Positions 29,056 through 37,490 of a stretch of 64,000 nucleotides of DNA are shown in pieces; positions within the stretch are counted from its first letter, which is position 1, and every line of letters starts with the position of its first letter. The notes under the pieces are model-generated. The model did no database searches, was not told where the DNA came from, and saw only the letters and a list, made by a program, of their open reading frames with translations. Both the position numbers and the translations under genes were made by a program. Source of the stretch: Aquabacterium parvum (lineage in GTDB: Bacteria > Pseudomonadota > Gammaproteobacteria > Burkholderiales > Burkholderiaceae_C); NCBI RefSeq assembly GCF_001447195.1, contig NZ_LFRI01000235.1:38071-102070 (forward strand). The letters run 5' to 3'.

Positions 29056-30921
29056 ATGTTCGCGAAGCTTTCGATCCAGAAGAAACTCATCCTCGGCCTG
29101 ACGGGCAGCCTCATCCTGACCATCGGGATCTCTTCGGCGGTCGGCATCTGGCTGATCGGGGACCGATTGTTGGAGCGTTCTGCCCGCGAGGAATTGCCGG
29201 TCAACGTCACCGCCATCCGCAACGACCTGCTCAAAGTCATCGCTGGCCCCCTGGCCCAATCGCGCGCGATGGCCGTCAACCCGGCTTTGCTGCAATGGGA
29301 GGCCGCGGGTACGCCGCCGGAGCAACTGGCGGCCTGGCAGGCGTATGCCGGCAAGCTCAAGGAAGTGGCCCAGGCCTCCAGCGTGTACTGGGTGTCCGAG
29401 TCGTCCGGGCGATATCACACCGACAAGGGGCTGGACCGCACGCTCAGCCGTGACGCCGCCGCCGACGGCTGGTTCTACGGTTTCCTGGCCGCTGGCAAAC
29501 AGCTCAGCCTGGACCTGGACGTCGACAAGTCCAACAACGTGCCGAACCTGTTCATCAACGTGGTGTTCCAGGCCGAAGGTGGTCAGCGTGGCATCACCGG
29601 GCTGGGGCTGGCTGTGGACAGCCTGACCAGCCTCATCAAGAACTACCGCATCGCTCAAACAGGGCACGTGTTCCTGGTGCGCCCCGACGGCACGGTGTTA
29701 TTGCATGGCGACCCGGCCATCACCAGCCAGCGCCCGAAGGTCTCGAGCCTGGCTGGCTGGACCGAAGCCGACCTGCTCCCATTGCTCAAGGGCGAGGCCC
29801 AGGCCTCATCGAGCCGGGACTCGGACCAGGGCCGGATGATGGTGGCGTCCTCGTTCGTGCCCGATCTGAACCTCTACGTTTTCGCCGAGGTGCCCGAGGC
29901 CGAGGTGGCAGGCCCCATCCGTTCGACCTTGTGGTGGGTCACGATCGCCACGGGCCTGGGTTCCGTGCTGGTCGCGGCCGTGCTGGTGACGCTGTTCAGC
30001 CGCGCCATCGCCGGGCCGGTTCAGCGCGCGTCGTCACTGCTGGGTGAAATCGCCAGCGGCGAAGGCGACCTCACCCGCGAGATGGTCGTCGAGACGCAGG
30101 ACGAAACCGGTGAGCTGGCCATGAACTTCAACCGATTCGTCGGCACGCTCTCGGGCATGGTCCGATCGATTCGGCAGTCCACCGAGACCATCAACGTGGC
30201 GAGCACCGAGGTGGCCGTGGGCAACCAGGACCTGAGCAGCCGGACCGAACAGGCCGCCAGCGCATTGCAGGAAACGGCAGCGGCGATGGCGCAGATCACC
30301 CACTCCGTGCAACACAGCGCGACGGTCGCCCAGGAGGCCCGCGAGCTGGCCGGCGCGGCCATGCAGACGGCCCAGCTCAGCGGCGCCGCGATGGACGACG
30401 TGGTCCACACCATGTCCGAGATCAGCAGCTCATCGACCAGGATCCGCGACATCATCGGCGTGATCGACGGCATCGCGTTCCAGACCAACATCCTGGCGCT
30501 CAATGCGGCGGTGGAAGCCGCGCGAGCCGGGGAGCAGGGGCGTGGCTTCGCGGTGGTGGCCTCCGAGGTTCGGGCCCTGGCTCAGCGCAGTGGCGAGGCG
30601 GCCAAGGAGATCCGCACCTTGATCGGGGCCTCGTCAGACATGGTCGAGACCGGCTCGGTCAACGTGGCCAAGGCTGGCGAGTCGCTGCGCGAGCTTGTGG
30701 GCTCGGTCGACCGGGTCAATGCCTTGATCGCTGACCTTTCGCAGGCGGCGGTCCAGCAAGGCGAGGGCATTGGTCAGATCAACCAGGCCATCACTCAGCT
30801 CGATGGCATGAAACAGCAGAACGCGGCCTTGGTCGAGCAGTCGACCGCTGCCGCCGAGAGCCTCAAGCAGCAAGCCATTTCGCTGTCGGAGTCGGTGGCG
30901 GCGTTCAAGGTTCGCTCCTGA
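29056..30921 (+). CDS. Methyl-accepting chemotaxis protein with dCache-like sensor
   Basis: A 621-residue chemoreceptor. TM1 at about 10-34, a periplasmic region of about 250 residues with the dCache-like features YVSE..., GWFYGFLAAGKQLSLDLDVD and HVFLVRPDGTVLLHG, TM2 at about 292-315, HAMP at about 317-370, then a long coiled coil with the conserved tip [20 protein letters not shown] followed by [20 protein letters not shown]. No CheR-binding pentapeptide is seen at the C terminus. The ligand cannot be predicted. Upstream (28994-29014) lies a CCGAAAAA motif and an inverted repeat ACCGAC-GAT-GTCGGT. Confidence 0.94.
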   Translation: MFAKLSIQKKLILGLTGSLILTIGISSAVGIWLIGDRLLERSAREELPVNVTAIRNDLLKVIAGPLAQSRAMAVNPALLQWEAAGTPPEQLAAWQAYAGKLKEVAQASSVYWVSESSGRYHTDKGLDRTLSRDAAADGWFYGFLAAGKQLSLDLDVDKSNNVPNLFINVVFQAEGGQRGITGLGLAVDSLTSLIKNYRIAQTGHVFLVRPDGTVLLHGDPAITSQRPKVSSLAGWTEADLLPLLKGEAQASSSRDSDQGRMMVASSFVPDLNLYVFAEVPEAEVAGPIRSTLWWVTIATGLGSVLVAAVLVTLFSRAIAGPVQRASSLLGEIASGEGDLTREMVVETQDETGELAMNFNRFVGTLSGMVRSIRQSTETINVASTEVAVGNQDLSSRTEQAASALQETAAAMAQITHSVQHSATVAQEARELAGAAMQTAQLSGAAMDDVVHTMSEISSSSTRIRDIIGVIDGIAFQTNILALNAAVEAARAGEQGRGFAVVASEVRALAQRSGEAAKEIRTLIGASSDMVETGSVNVAKAGESLRELVGSVDRVNALIADLSQAAVQQGEGIGQINQAITQLDGMKQQNAALVEQSTAAAESLKQQAISLSESVAAFKVRS

Positions 30922-30923
30922 AG

Positions 30924-31931
30924 TCAGCGGGCCCACAGGGCCTGCACCGCCCAGGCATACAGGGGGATGCCGATCAGGATGTTGAAGACGAACGTCACCC
31001 CCAGCGACAGCCCGAGGTAGAGCCCCGGCTGGGCTTCCGGCATGGCGTGCCGCAACACCGCCGGCACCACGATGTAGGACGAGCTGGCCGCCAGCACCAC
31101 CAGCAAGATCGTGTCACCGACCGGCAGGCCCAGCACCGCCGCCAGCCCCATGGCGATCAAGCCATGGGTCAGGGGGCCGACGACGCCGTAGCCGATCAAG
31201 GCAGGGTGCACCTGCCGCAGGGCTGGCAACTGGCGCGCCACCAGCAAACCCAGGTCGAGCAGGAACAGCGCCAGCATGCCCTTGAACAGCGCGCCGGAGA
31301 AAGGCTCCATCATCAGCTTGCCCTGGTCACCGGTTGCCCAGCCGATCAGCAAACTGCCCAGCAGCAGCAGGTTGGCGCCGTCGGTGAAGGCTTCGCGCAC
31401 CACGTGCCAATGAGAAGGCGCCGGTGCGCCCGGAGCCGGCCTGCAAGCGCCTGGCACCGCTTGTTCTGCGGCCTGCTGCCGCCGAGCCCAGGCCGCCAGC
31501 GCCATCGCCATCAGGATGGCAGGCGACTCCATCAGCACCAGGGCCACGGCCATGTGTCCACCAAAGGGCACTTGCAGTTGCGCCAGGTACTGGCTGGCCG
31601 CGATGAAAGTCGTGGCGCTGACCGAGCCATACGTGGCCGCCACGGCCGCCGCGTCGAAGCGCGAAAGCCATTTGCGCAGCAGCAGGTAACCCAGGGCCGG
31701 CACCAGCAGGGCCAGCAGCAGCGCGGCCCCCAAGCTGCCGAGCACATCGGCGCCCAGGCCGCTGTGGGCCAGCGAGAAACCGCCCTTCAGGCCCACCGAC
31801 ATCAACAGGTAGAGCGACAGGAAGCGCGCGATTTGCGGCGGCACCTCGAGGTTGGATCGCAGCAGGCCAGCGACCACACCGAAGACGAAAAACAGGATGG
31901 CGGGGTCGAGCAGGTTCTGGAGCGGGTTCAT
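30924..31931 (-). CDS. Sodium-dependent bicarbonate transporter family permease (SbtA-like)
   Basis: A 335-residue membrane protein of the SbtA/DUF897 family with about ten helices. It begins MNPLQNLLDPAILFFVFGVV followed by AGLLRSNLEVPPQIARFLSL, then YLLMSVGLKGGFSLAHSG. Family members in cyanobacteria import bicarbonate with sodium; proteobacterial members are less characterised. It is divergent from a LysR regulator with tandem operators between, an arrangement seen for carbon-fixation regulators (CbbR/CmpR). I chose ATG 31931, as the upstream extension to 32015 contains the operators. Confidence 0.86.
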   Translation of the reverse strand: MNPLQNLLDPAILFFVFGVVAGLLRSNLEVPPQIARFLSLYLLMSVGLKGGFSLAHSGLGADVLGSLGAALLLALLVPALGYLLLRKWLSRFDAAAVAATYGSVSATTFIAASQYLAQLQVPFGGHMAVALVLMESPAILMAMALAAWARRQQAAEQAVPGACRPAPGAPAPSHWHVVREAFTDGANLLLLGSLLIGWATGDQGKLMMEPFSGALFKGMLALFLLDLGLLVARQLPALRQVHPALIGYGVVGPLTHGLIAMGLAAVLGLPVGDTILLVVLAASSSYIVVPAVLRHAMPEAQPGLYLGLSLGVTFVFNILIGIPLYAWAVQALWAR

Positions 31932-31968
31932 GGGGCGCCATCCTAGGGTTTTGCAGGTATCATGAAAA

Positions 31969-31996
31969 ATCAAATCTTTTGATCTGATGGTTAGAT
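31969..31996. promoter_or_regulatory. Two adjacent LysR-type operator motifs (T-N11-A)
   Basis: ATCAAA-TCT-TTTGAT (31969-31983) is a perfect inverted repeat that contains T-N11-A, the LysR motif. It is directly followed by ATCT-GATGGTT-AGAT (31982-31996), again T-N11-A, sharing two bases. Both lie in the 73-bp space between the SbtA-like gene and the LysR gene and so could be the recognition and activation sites for both promoters. Confidence 0.65.
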
Positions 31997-32004
31997 AAAA
32001 ACCT

Positions 32005-32976
32005 ATGCATGTCACCTGGCGTCAGTTGCGGCTCTTCCAGGCGCTGGCCGAAACCGGCTCCGTCACCGCTGCGGCCGAGGCCGAACACGTCACCCAGCCG
32101 ACGGTGTCCATGCAGTTGCGCCAGCTGTCCGAGGCCGCGGGCGTGCCGCTGTACGAGCCGTTGGGGCGGGGCATCCGCCTGACCGACGCCGGACAGCGCC
32201 TGGCGCGCGCCTGCCACGACGTGCTGCACCGCTGGGCCGAGTTCGAGATGGAACTGGCCGACCTGCAGGGCCTCAAGCGCGGCCGACTCGACGTGGCCGT
32301 CGTGAGCACCGCCAAGTCCTTCATCCCGCGCCTGCTGGGCCCTTTTTCGCAGCGCTACCCAGACATCGATGTGCACCTGGAGGTGGCCAACCGAGACAGC
32401 ATCGTGCGCCGACTGGAGCAGTCGCTGGACGACCTCGTCATCATGACCACGCCGCCTGATCACGTGGCCGTGGAGGCCGAGTTCCTGCTGGACAACCCCT
32501 TGGTGATGATCGCGTCCAGGCAACATCCCTTGGCCGCGAAGCCGGGCCTCCAACTCAAGGCCGTGGCGGGCGAGCGCTTCATCCTGCGCGAGCCAGGCTC
32601 GGGCACGCGCATCAGCTGCGAGCGGCAGTTCGCCGCATGGGGTTTCAGCCCGCGGGTGCAGATGTCCCTGGGCAGCAACGAGGCCATCAAGCAGGCCGTG
32701 GCGGGTGGTTATGGCCTGGCGGTGTTGTCGCGTCATGCGCTCGACCGCGACCCGGCGCACGAGGGCCTCGCTGTGCTCGACGTGCAGGGCTTTCCGATCG
32801 CGTCGCGTTGGTACCTGGTGCGACGTCAGGAGCGTCAGCCCACGCCGGTGGCGCGCGCCTTCCTGGACTTCCTGCGCGAGACGCTCAATGGCGCGCAGGG
32901 CGCACCTCAGTCAGGTGCGCTCACACCCGAACCACCGTCACCGAGCACTCCGCCTCGGCGACGACCTGCGCGCTGA
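32005..32976 (+). CDS. LysR family transcriptional regulator (CbbR-like)
   Basis: A 323-residue LTTR: N-terminal winged helix-turn-helix with TWRQLRLFQALAETGSVTAA and EHVTQPTVSMQLRQLSEAAG, then a substrate-binding domain (PRLLGPFSQRYPDIDVHLEV, SNEAIKQAVAGGYGLAVL). Its divergence from the SbtA-like gene and the sites between suggest it regulates carbon uptake, as CbbR/CmpR do; this is inference. The last 56 bases overlap the 3' end of the convergent kinase gene, and the last 25 residues are proline-rich and Arg-rich, probably a consequence of that overlap. Confidence 0.88.
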   Translation: MHVTWRQLRLFQALAETGSVTAAAEAEHVTQPTVSMQLRQLSEAAGVPLYEPLGRGIRLTDAGQRLARACHDVLHRWAEFEMELADLQGLKRGRLDVAVVSTAKSFIPRLLGPFSQRYPDIDVHLEVANRDSIVRRLEQSLDDLVIMTTPPDHVAVEAEFLLDNPLVMIASRQHPLAAKPGLQLKAVAGERFILREPGSGTRISCERQFAAWGFSPRVQMSLGSNEAIKQAVAGGYGLAVLSRHALDRDPAHEGLAVLDVQGFPIASRWYLVRRQERQPTPVARAFLDFLRETLNGAQGAPQSGALTPEPPSPSTPPRRRPAR

Positions 32977-34354
32977 CGCTGCCCAGGTAGCGGCGCAGCG
33001 ACGAGTTGCCCCGCGCACCCATGACGATGTGGTCGACCTGGTTGCGCGTGGCGAACTCGACGATGGCGCTGGCCGTGTCCGGGGCTTCGAGCACGTGGTA
33101 AGTCAGCCGGTGTTCGTCCATCTGCAACTGCTGTTGCAGCGGCCTGGCCCAATGTTTGATGGCCACCAGCTGTTGCACGTGCAGGCTGTTGCCGGACTCG
33201 TCCACCAGGGTGTCCATGCCGATGCGGTTGGTTTTCATCACGCTGACGCAAGCCAGTCGGGCGCCCGGCTCCATCTGCATGATGCGGCGCACGGTGGCCA
33301 GCAGCTTCTTGTCGAGCTCGGGCGTGCTGTTCTTGATGCCGATGGCCACCATCAGGATGGGGCTGCGCTCGACGTGCTGGCTGCTGGGCACGTCCGATTT
33401 GGGCTCGTGGCCCATGGCCTTGAACCAGCGCTTCATGGTGCTGAGCGTGCCGCGCGTGCCGGTGCGTTCGGCGCGCTGGGTCAGCGGGATCTGTTCGGGG
33501 TGTTGCAGGTCCAGCGTGAGCTGTGCGCCCGTCTGGTAGCGCTGCTGCGGGTCGATCTCCAGGCAGCGCAGGATGACTTCCTGCAGCCAGGCGGGGGTGT
33601 CTGAGCGGATGTCGCGCGGGGGCACCGGGTCCGTGTAAAGGCGCTTGCGCAGGCCGGGCACGCTGCTGGGGTTGCCGAAGGGGCGCTCGCCCGTGGTCAG
33701 GTGGTAGAGCATCACGCCCAACGCGAACAGGTCGCTGCGCGGGTCGTTGCGCACGAACTGCACCTGCTCGGGCGAGATGTAGGGGCCCGTGCCCATGGGC
33801 AGCGAGAACTCTTCTTCGAGCAGATCGGGCAGCTTGTCGTGGCGGCTCAGACCGAAGTCCACCATCACGGCCTCACCGGTGGCGCGGAACATGATGTTGC
33901 TGGGCTTGACGTCCAGGTGCACCAGGTGCTGCTTGTGCAGGTCATGCAGGGCCAGTGCCACCCGCTGGCCGATGTCGGCCACCTCTTCGATCGGCAAAGG
34001 GGCGCGGTCCAGCCGAGGCCGCAGCGTGTCGCCAGCGATGTGCTCCATCACGATGTAGGGCATGCGGGTGAAGTCACCCTTGCCGACGAAGCGGGGTGCA
34101 TGCGGGCCTTTGAGCATCGGCATGACCATCTGCTCGACCTCGAAGCCGACGATGGTGGCTGGGTCCTCGCCACCTTTGATGCGCGGCACCTTCATGATCA
34201 GCTGCGGCTCACCAGGTGGGTGCACGGCCCGTCCTTGTTCGTCGACGCGCTCGACAGACCACAACGTGGCCATGCCGCCCTGGTGCAGCTTGGCCTTGAG
34301 CACGAAGCCGTCGATGCGATCGCCTGCCTGCAGTTTGGCGGGAGACATGGTCAT
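32921..34354 (-). CDS. Serine/threonine protein kinase fused to a universal stress protein domain
   Basis: A 477-residue fusion. Kinase domain at about 15-290: glycine loop LHQGGMATLW, Lys55 in IMKVP, catalytic loop HLDVKPSN (146-153, with L for the R of HRD), DFG at 166-168 and SPE at 194-196. The linker is followed by a UspA-like domain at about 332-477, ending GARGNSSLRRYLGSVSAQVV with an ATP-binding pattern close to G-2x-G-9x-G-S. I chose ATG 34354 because AGGAG lies 8 bases upstream. The downstream gene is convergent lysR. A stress-linked eukaryotic-like kinase; its targets are unknown. Because the catalytic loop lacks the usual Arg, activation-loop phosphorylation may not be needed. Confidence 0.9.
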   Translation of the reverse strand: MTMSPAKLQAGDRIDGFVLKAKLHQGGMATLWSVERVDEQGRAVHPPGEPQLIMKVPRIKGGEDPATIVGFEVEQMVMPMLKGPHAPRFVGKGDFTRMPYIVMEHIAGDTLRPRLDRAPLPIEEVADIGQRVALALHDLHKQHLVHLDVKPSNIMFRATGEAVMVDFGLSRHDKLPDLLEEEFSLPMGTGPYISPEQVQFVRNDPRSDLFALGVMLYHLTTGERPFGNPSSVPGLRKRLYTDPVPPRDIRSDTPAWLQEVILRCLEIDPQQRYQTGAQLTLDLQHPEQIPLTQRAERTGTRGTLSTMKRWFKAMGHEPKSDVPSSQHVERSPILMVAIGIKNSTPELDKKLLATVRRIMQMEPGARLACVSVMKTNRIGMDTLVDESGNSLHVQQLVAIKHWARPLQQQLQMDEHRLTYHVLEAPDTASAIVEFATRNQVDHIVMGARGNSSLRRYLGSVSAQVVAEAECSVTVVRV

Positions 34355-34386
34355 CGTGCGGGCTCCTGTCGGCGATGAGGGGGTGC

Positions 34387-35130
34387 TCAGCGTCCGTCGC
34401 GAAGGCGCTGGGCCAGCGATTCGGGCAGGCCGGCATCGATCACGCGCTGCGCCGCCGCGTCGTGGTCGTAGGGCACGCGGTGAAAGGTGAGGGTGGCAGA
34501 TTCGGTTTCGAACGTGGCGTAGCAGGCGGCCGGGTTGCCGTCTCGGGGCTGCCCGACGGAGCCGGGGATGGCGAGCCAGCGGCGCATGGGTGAGAGCTGG
34601 ATGGGCGTGGCGTCGACCGGCTGAAACTCGCCCGACTTGCCGGTGGACGACAGGTGGTAGAGGCACGGGTCGTGCATGTGGCCGCAAAACACGTGCGACT
34701 GCTGCGAGGCAAACAGGCTGCGCGTGGCCTCCATGCGGCCTTGCACGTAGCCCCAGTGGGACGGGTCGTGCACGTTGGCGTGGGCAAACAGGCAGTCGCC
34801 CAGGACAGCGGTCAGGGGCAGTGACTCGATGAAGGCGATGTGTGCGGCGCTCAGCTGTTCGCGGGTCCAGGCCAGGGAGGCCAACACGTGGTTGCCCAGG
34901 TTGTGCTGGTCTTCGTGCCGCAGGGCGTCGTCGTGGTTGCCTTTGACGACGATGGCGCCGCCCGCGTGCTGGGCCATGACGAAATCCATGACCCAGGCCG
35001 GATCGGCGCCGTAGTCCACGAAGTCACCCAGCAGGACGGTTTGCTCGCAGCCCCCTTCGCGTGCGTGCGCCCAGACGGCTTCGACGGCCTGCCGATTGGC
35101 GTGCAGGTCCGAGAGGATGGCGAGTTTCAT
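34387..35130 (-). CDS. Metallophosphoesterase (calcineurin-like)
   Basis: A 247-residue phosphoesterase. Motifs in order: MKLAILSDLHANRQA (Asp8, His10), LLGDFVDYGADPAW, VVKGNHDDALR and FCGHMHDPCLY, which give the two-metal centre. The family covers YfcE-like phosphodiesterases and others; the substrate is unknown. It lies 32 bp upstream of the kinase on the same strand and may be co-transcribed with it, which could hint at a kinase/phosphatase pair, but this family is more often a small-molecule phosphodiesterase. Confidence 0.92.
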   Translation of the reverse strand: MKLAILSDLHANRQAVEAVWAHAREGGCEQTVLLGDFVDYGADPAWVMDFVMAQHAGGAIVVKGNHDDALRHEDQHNLGNHVLASLAWTREQLSAAHIAFIESLPLTAVLGDCLFAHANVHDPSHWGYVQGRMEATRSLFASQQSHVFCGHMHDPCLYHLSSTGKSGEFQPVDATPIQLSPMRRWLAIPGSVGQPRDGNPAACYATFETESATLTFHRVPYDHDAAAQRVIDAGLPESLAQRLRDGR

Positions 35131-35198
35131 GAAAGGGACAGCTCAGAACGGGCGCAAGAGGCACAGTTGCCCATGCTAGCCCGCCGCTGCCCTGGGCA

Positions 35199-36866
35199 TC
35201 AAGCTGGGGCAGACAGGTCTTGACGAGCAGCCTGGCCCTTCATTTCCTTGCGCAAAGCCACAGCATCGTGGCTGTGGGCAGACTTGCCGCCGACCTCGGT
35301 GTGGAACACCTGGACCGCCTCGGCGACCGATTTGGCGCGCTGAGCCAGGCTCATCGACGCTGCGGCAATCTGCTCCACCGCTGCGGCGTTTTGCTGCGTG
35401 ATGCTGTCCAGCTGGGCCACCGCCGAGTTGATCTGCGAGATGCCGCTGAGTTGCTCGCGTGCGCCGCCACTGATCTGGGTGACCAGCGTGGTGACCTGCT
35501 CGACCGACTGCACGGCCTCTTGCATGGTGTTTTGCGCGGCGTGGGTGAGTTCGCTGCCGGCGCGCACCTTGTCGGCCGAATCGGTGATGAGTTGCTTGAC
35601 CTCGCGAGCGGCGGTGGCGGTGCGGCCCGCCAGGGCACGAACCTCCGAAGCCACGACCGCGAAGCCTCGACCTTGCTCGCCTGCGCGGGCGGCTTCCACC
35701 GCAGCGTTGAGCGCCAGGATGTTGGTCTGAAAGGCGATGCTGTCGATCACCTGGATGATTTCGCCGATGCGTCTGGACGAGTCTTCGATCGCCTGCATGG
35801 TCTGGGTCACGTCGCTGACCACCTGGCTGCTGCGCTGGGTGATGGCCGTCGTCTGGGTCGCCAGGTCGGCGGCCTGGCCGGCCGTGTCGGAGCTGTGCTT
35901 GACGGTCCCGGTGATCTCTTCCATCGAGGCCGCCGTTTGCTGCAGGCTGCTGGCCTGCGACTCGGTGCGGCTGGACAGGTCCTGGTTACCGGCGGCGATC
36001 TCCCGCGTGGCCAGCAGCATTTCGTCGACCTGCATGCGCGCGTCCTTGACGATGGAGCGCAGGTTCACGTTGAGCTGATTGAGCGAGCGGGTGAACTGTC
36101 CGATGAGGTCGTGGCGATCGGAGTGGATGACTTGGGTCAGGTCGCCGGCCGCCATGCGATTGGCCGAGTCCATCAGGGCCTTGATCGGGCCCATGGTCAT
36201 GCTGCGGATCTTCATGCTGGCCAAGGCGATCAAGGTGCCCAGCACCAGCAGGCAACCCAAGCTGATCGGCGAGAGCAGGCCTTGGCCGCTGCCGCCTGCC
36301 CACATGCCCATGCCGAATCCGATGAGGGCGACGCTGCCAGCGATCATGGCCAGGCGCTCGCTCAAGCCAGGTTTGAGGCGCTCGGCGGTGCGGCCACCCC
36401 AGGTGTTTTTCAGCACGCGGCCGTTGCGCAGGGTGTGGATCAACCGTCCTGCTTCTTTTTCCTGCCGCATGACGCGATACAACTCGCTGGCCTGGGCCAC
36501 GGCCTCGCGCTCTGGCTCGGTGCGAACCGACATGTAGCCGACAGGCCGGCCGTCTTCCATCAGCGGGGTGACGTTGGCCTGAACCCAGTAGAAGGAGCCG
36601 TCCTTGCGGCGGTTTTTCACCAGGGCGGTCCAGGGTCGGCCCGAGGCAATCGTCTCCCACATGTCTCGGAAGGCCTCTTCCGGCATGTCGGGGTGGCGGA
36701 TCATGTTGTGGGGTTGCCCCAGCAACTCTTCGCGGGTGTAGCCACTGACGTGGATGAAGCCCGGGTTGCAATAGGTGATGCGGCCCTTGAGGTCGGTGGT
36801 CGAAACCAGGGTGTCGCCTTTCGGGAAGGCAAATTCCTGCTCGGTCACAGGCAGATTCGGTCTCAT
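35199..36866 (-). CDS. PAS-domain methyl-accepting chemotaxis protein (Aer-like)
   Basis: A 555-residue chemoreceptor of the aerotaxis type. N-terminal PAS at about 20-120 ([20 protein letters not shown], then [16 protein letters not shown]), as in Aer, which binds FAD. It then has two close membrane helices at about 170-187 and 199-217, a HAMP region, and a signalling domain with [20 protein letters not shown] followed by [20 protein letters not shown] chose ATG 36866 ([12 protein letters not shown]), the usual Aer start. A CCGAAAAA motif lies about 100 bp upstream. Confidence 0.93.
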   Translation of the reverse strand: MRPNLPVTEQEFAFPKGDTLVSTTDLKGRITYCNPGFIHVSGYTREELLGQPHNMIRHPDMPEEAFRDMWETIASGRPWTALVKNRRKDGSFYWVQANVTPLMEDGRPVGYMSVRTEPEREAVAQASELYRVMRQEKEAGRLIHTLRNGRVLKNTWGGRTAERLKPGLSERLAMIAGSVALIGFGMGMWAGGSGQGLLSPISLGCLLVLGTLIALASMKIRSMTMGPIKALMDSANRMAAGDLTQVIHSDRHDLIGQFTRSLNQLNVNLRSIVKDARMQVDEMLLATREIAAGNQDLSSRTESQASSLQQTAASMEEITGTVKHSSDTAGQAADLATQTTAITQRSSQVVSDVTQTMQAIEDSSRRIGEIIQVIDSIAFQTNILALNAAVEAARAGEQGRGFAVVASEVRALAGRTATAAREVKQLITDSADKVRAGSELTHAAQNTMQEAVQSVEQVTTLVTQISGGAREQLSGISQINSAVAQLDSITQQNAAAVEQIAAASMSLAQRAKSVAEAVQVFHTEVGGKSAHSHDAVALRKEMKGQAARQDLSAPA

Positions 36867-37095
36867 TCCAAGCCTCGTTCGTCTCGGGGTTGCGAGTCGA
36901 CAGGGTTTGAACGCCATCCTGCCGGGGCGGGCGCCTGACCTCGTGGTTCAGGCGTCATGCAATGCTTTTTCGGAATGGTGCCCGCAAGCGAAAGGGCTGG
37001 AGGCGGGAAAAAGGCCGGCGTTCCGCGTCTTACTCCATGGGTTTGTTACCATCTTTGTAGATCGTGCCGGACTTGGCACCTAAGAGGTTCACCCC

Positions 37096-37380
37096 ATGAA
37101 GACAGCCGAGCAGGAAGCGGTGCTGCGCTCCGTGCGCAAGCTGGTTGATTTCTGGCAAATCGAAGCCCACGAGCTGGACGACATCAAGCCGGTGGTGGTC
37201 ACGCCACAAGCGGTCGTGGCAGAGCCCGCACGGCCCTGTTATCGCCACCCGATTTCCGGTGAAACCTGGCGGGGGGAGGGCAGTCAGCCCGAATGGCTCA
37301 AGCTGGCGCTCACGCGAGAGGGTTACACGGTGCAGGAGCTGCGCGTGTCGATGTCAGATGACCCTGCCACCTCGGCCTGA
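37096..37380 (+). CDS. H-NS-type DNA-binding domain protein
   Basis: A 94-residue protein with an N-terminal helix and a C-terminal H-NS DNA-binding motif at about 50-90: YRHPISGETWRGEGSQPEWL, then KLALTREGYTVQEL, matching the Y-R-x-P...TW-x-G-x-G-x-x-P-x-W-L pattern of H-NS/MvaT-like proteins. It lacks the long oligomerisation coiled coil of H-NS (only about 45 residues precede the motif), so it may be a partial or antagonist H-NS. AAGAGG lies 8 bases before the ATG. Its end overlaps the hairpin that includes the tRNA CCA end. Confidence 0.78.
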   Translation: MKTAEQEAVLRSVRKLVDFWQIEAHELDDIKPVVVTPQAVVAEPARPCYRHPISGETWRGEGSQPEWLKLALTREGYTVQELRVSMSDDPATSA

Positions 37381-37385
37381 GGTGG
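37367..37385. other. Hairpin joining the H-NS-like gene end and the tRNA 3' end
   Basis: CCACCTC (37367-37373) and GAGGTGG (37379-37385) with loop GGCCT. It spans the stop codon of the H-NS-like gene; on the minus strand its first arm contains the encoded CCA of tRNA-Arg, so in precursor RNA the CCA would pair with the trailer. No T tract follows on either strand, so it is not an obvious intrinsic terminator. Confidence 0.5.
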
Positions 37386-37457
37386 TCCCCCCGACAGGAA
37401 TCGAACCTGTATTTGCCGCTTAGGAGGCGGCCGTTCTATCCATTGAACTACGGAGAG
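37383..37457 (-). tRNA. tRNA-Arg (anticodon CCT), CCA encoded
   Basis: On the minus strand the sequence folds as a tRNA: acceptor CTCTCCG/CGGGGGG with two G-T pairs, D arm GTTC...GAAC, anticodon stem GCCGC/GCGGC with loop CTCCTAA, T arm ACAGG TTCGATT CCTGT, discriminator A and genomic CCA. The anticodon at 37422-37424 reads CCT, decoding AGG as arginine. It lies 33 bp downstream of the patatin-like gene on the same strand. Confidence 0.95.
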
Positions 37458-37490
37458 CGAGCGGTTGGCAGGCAATGCCAGCCGCGGGCG

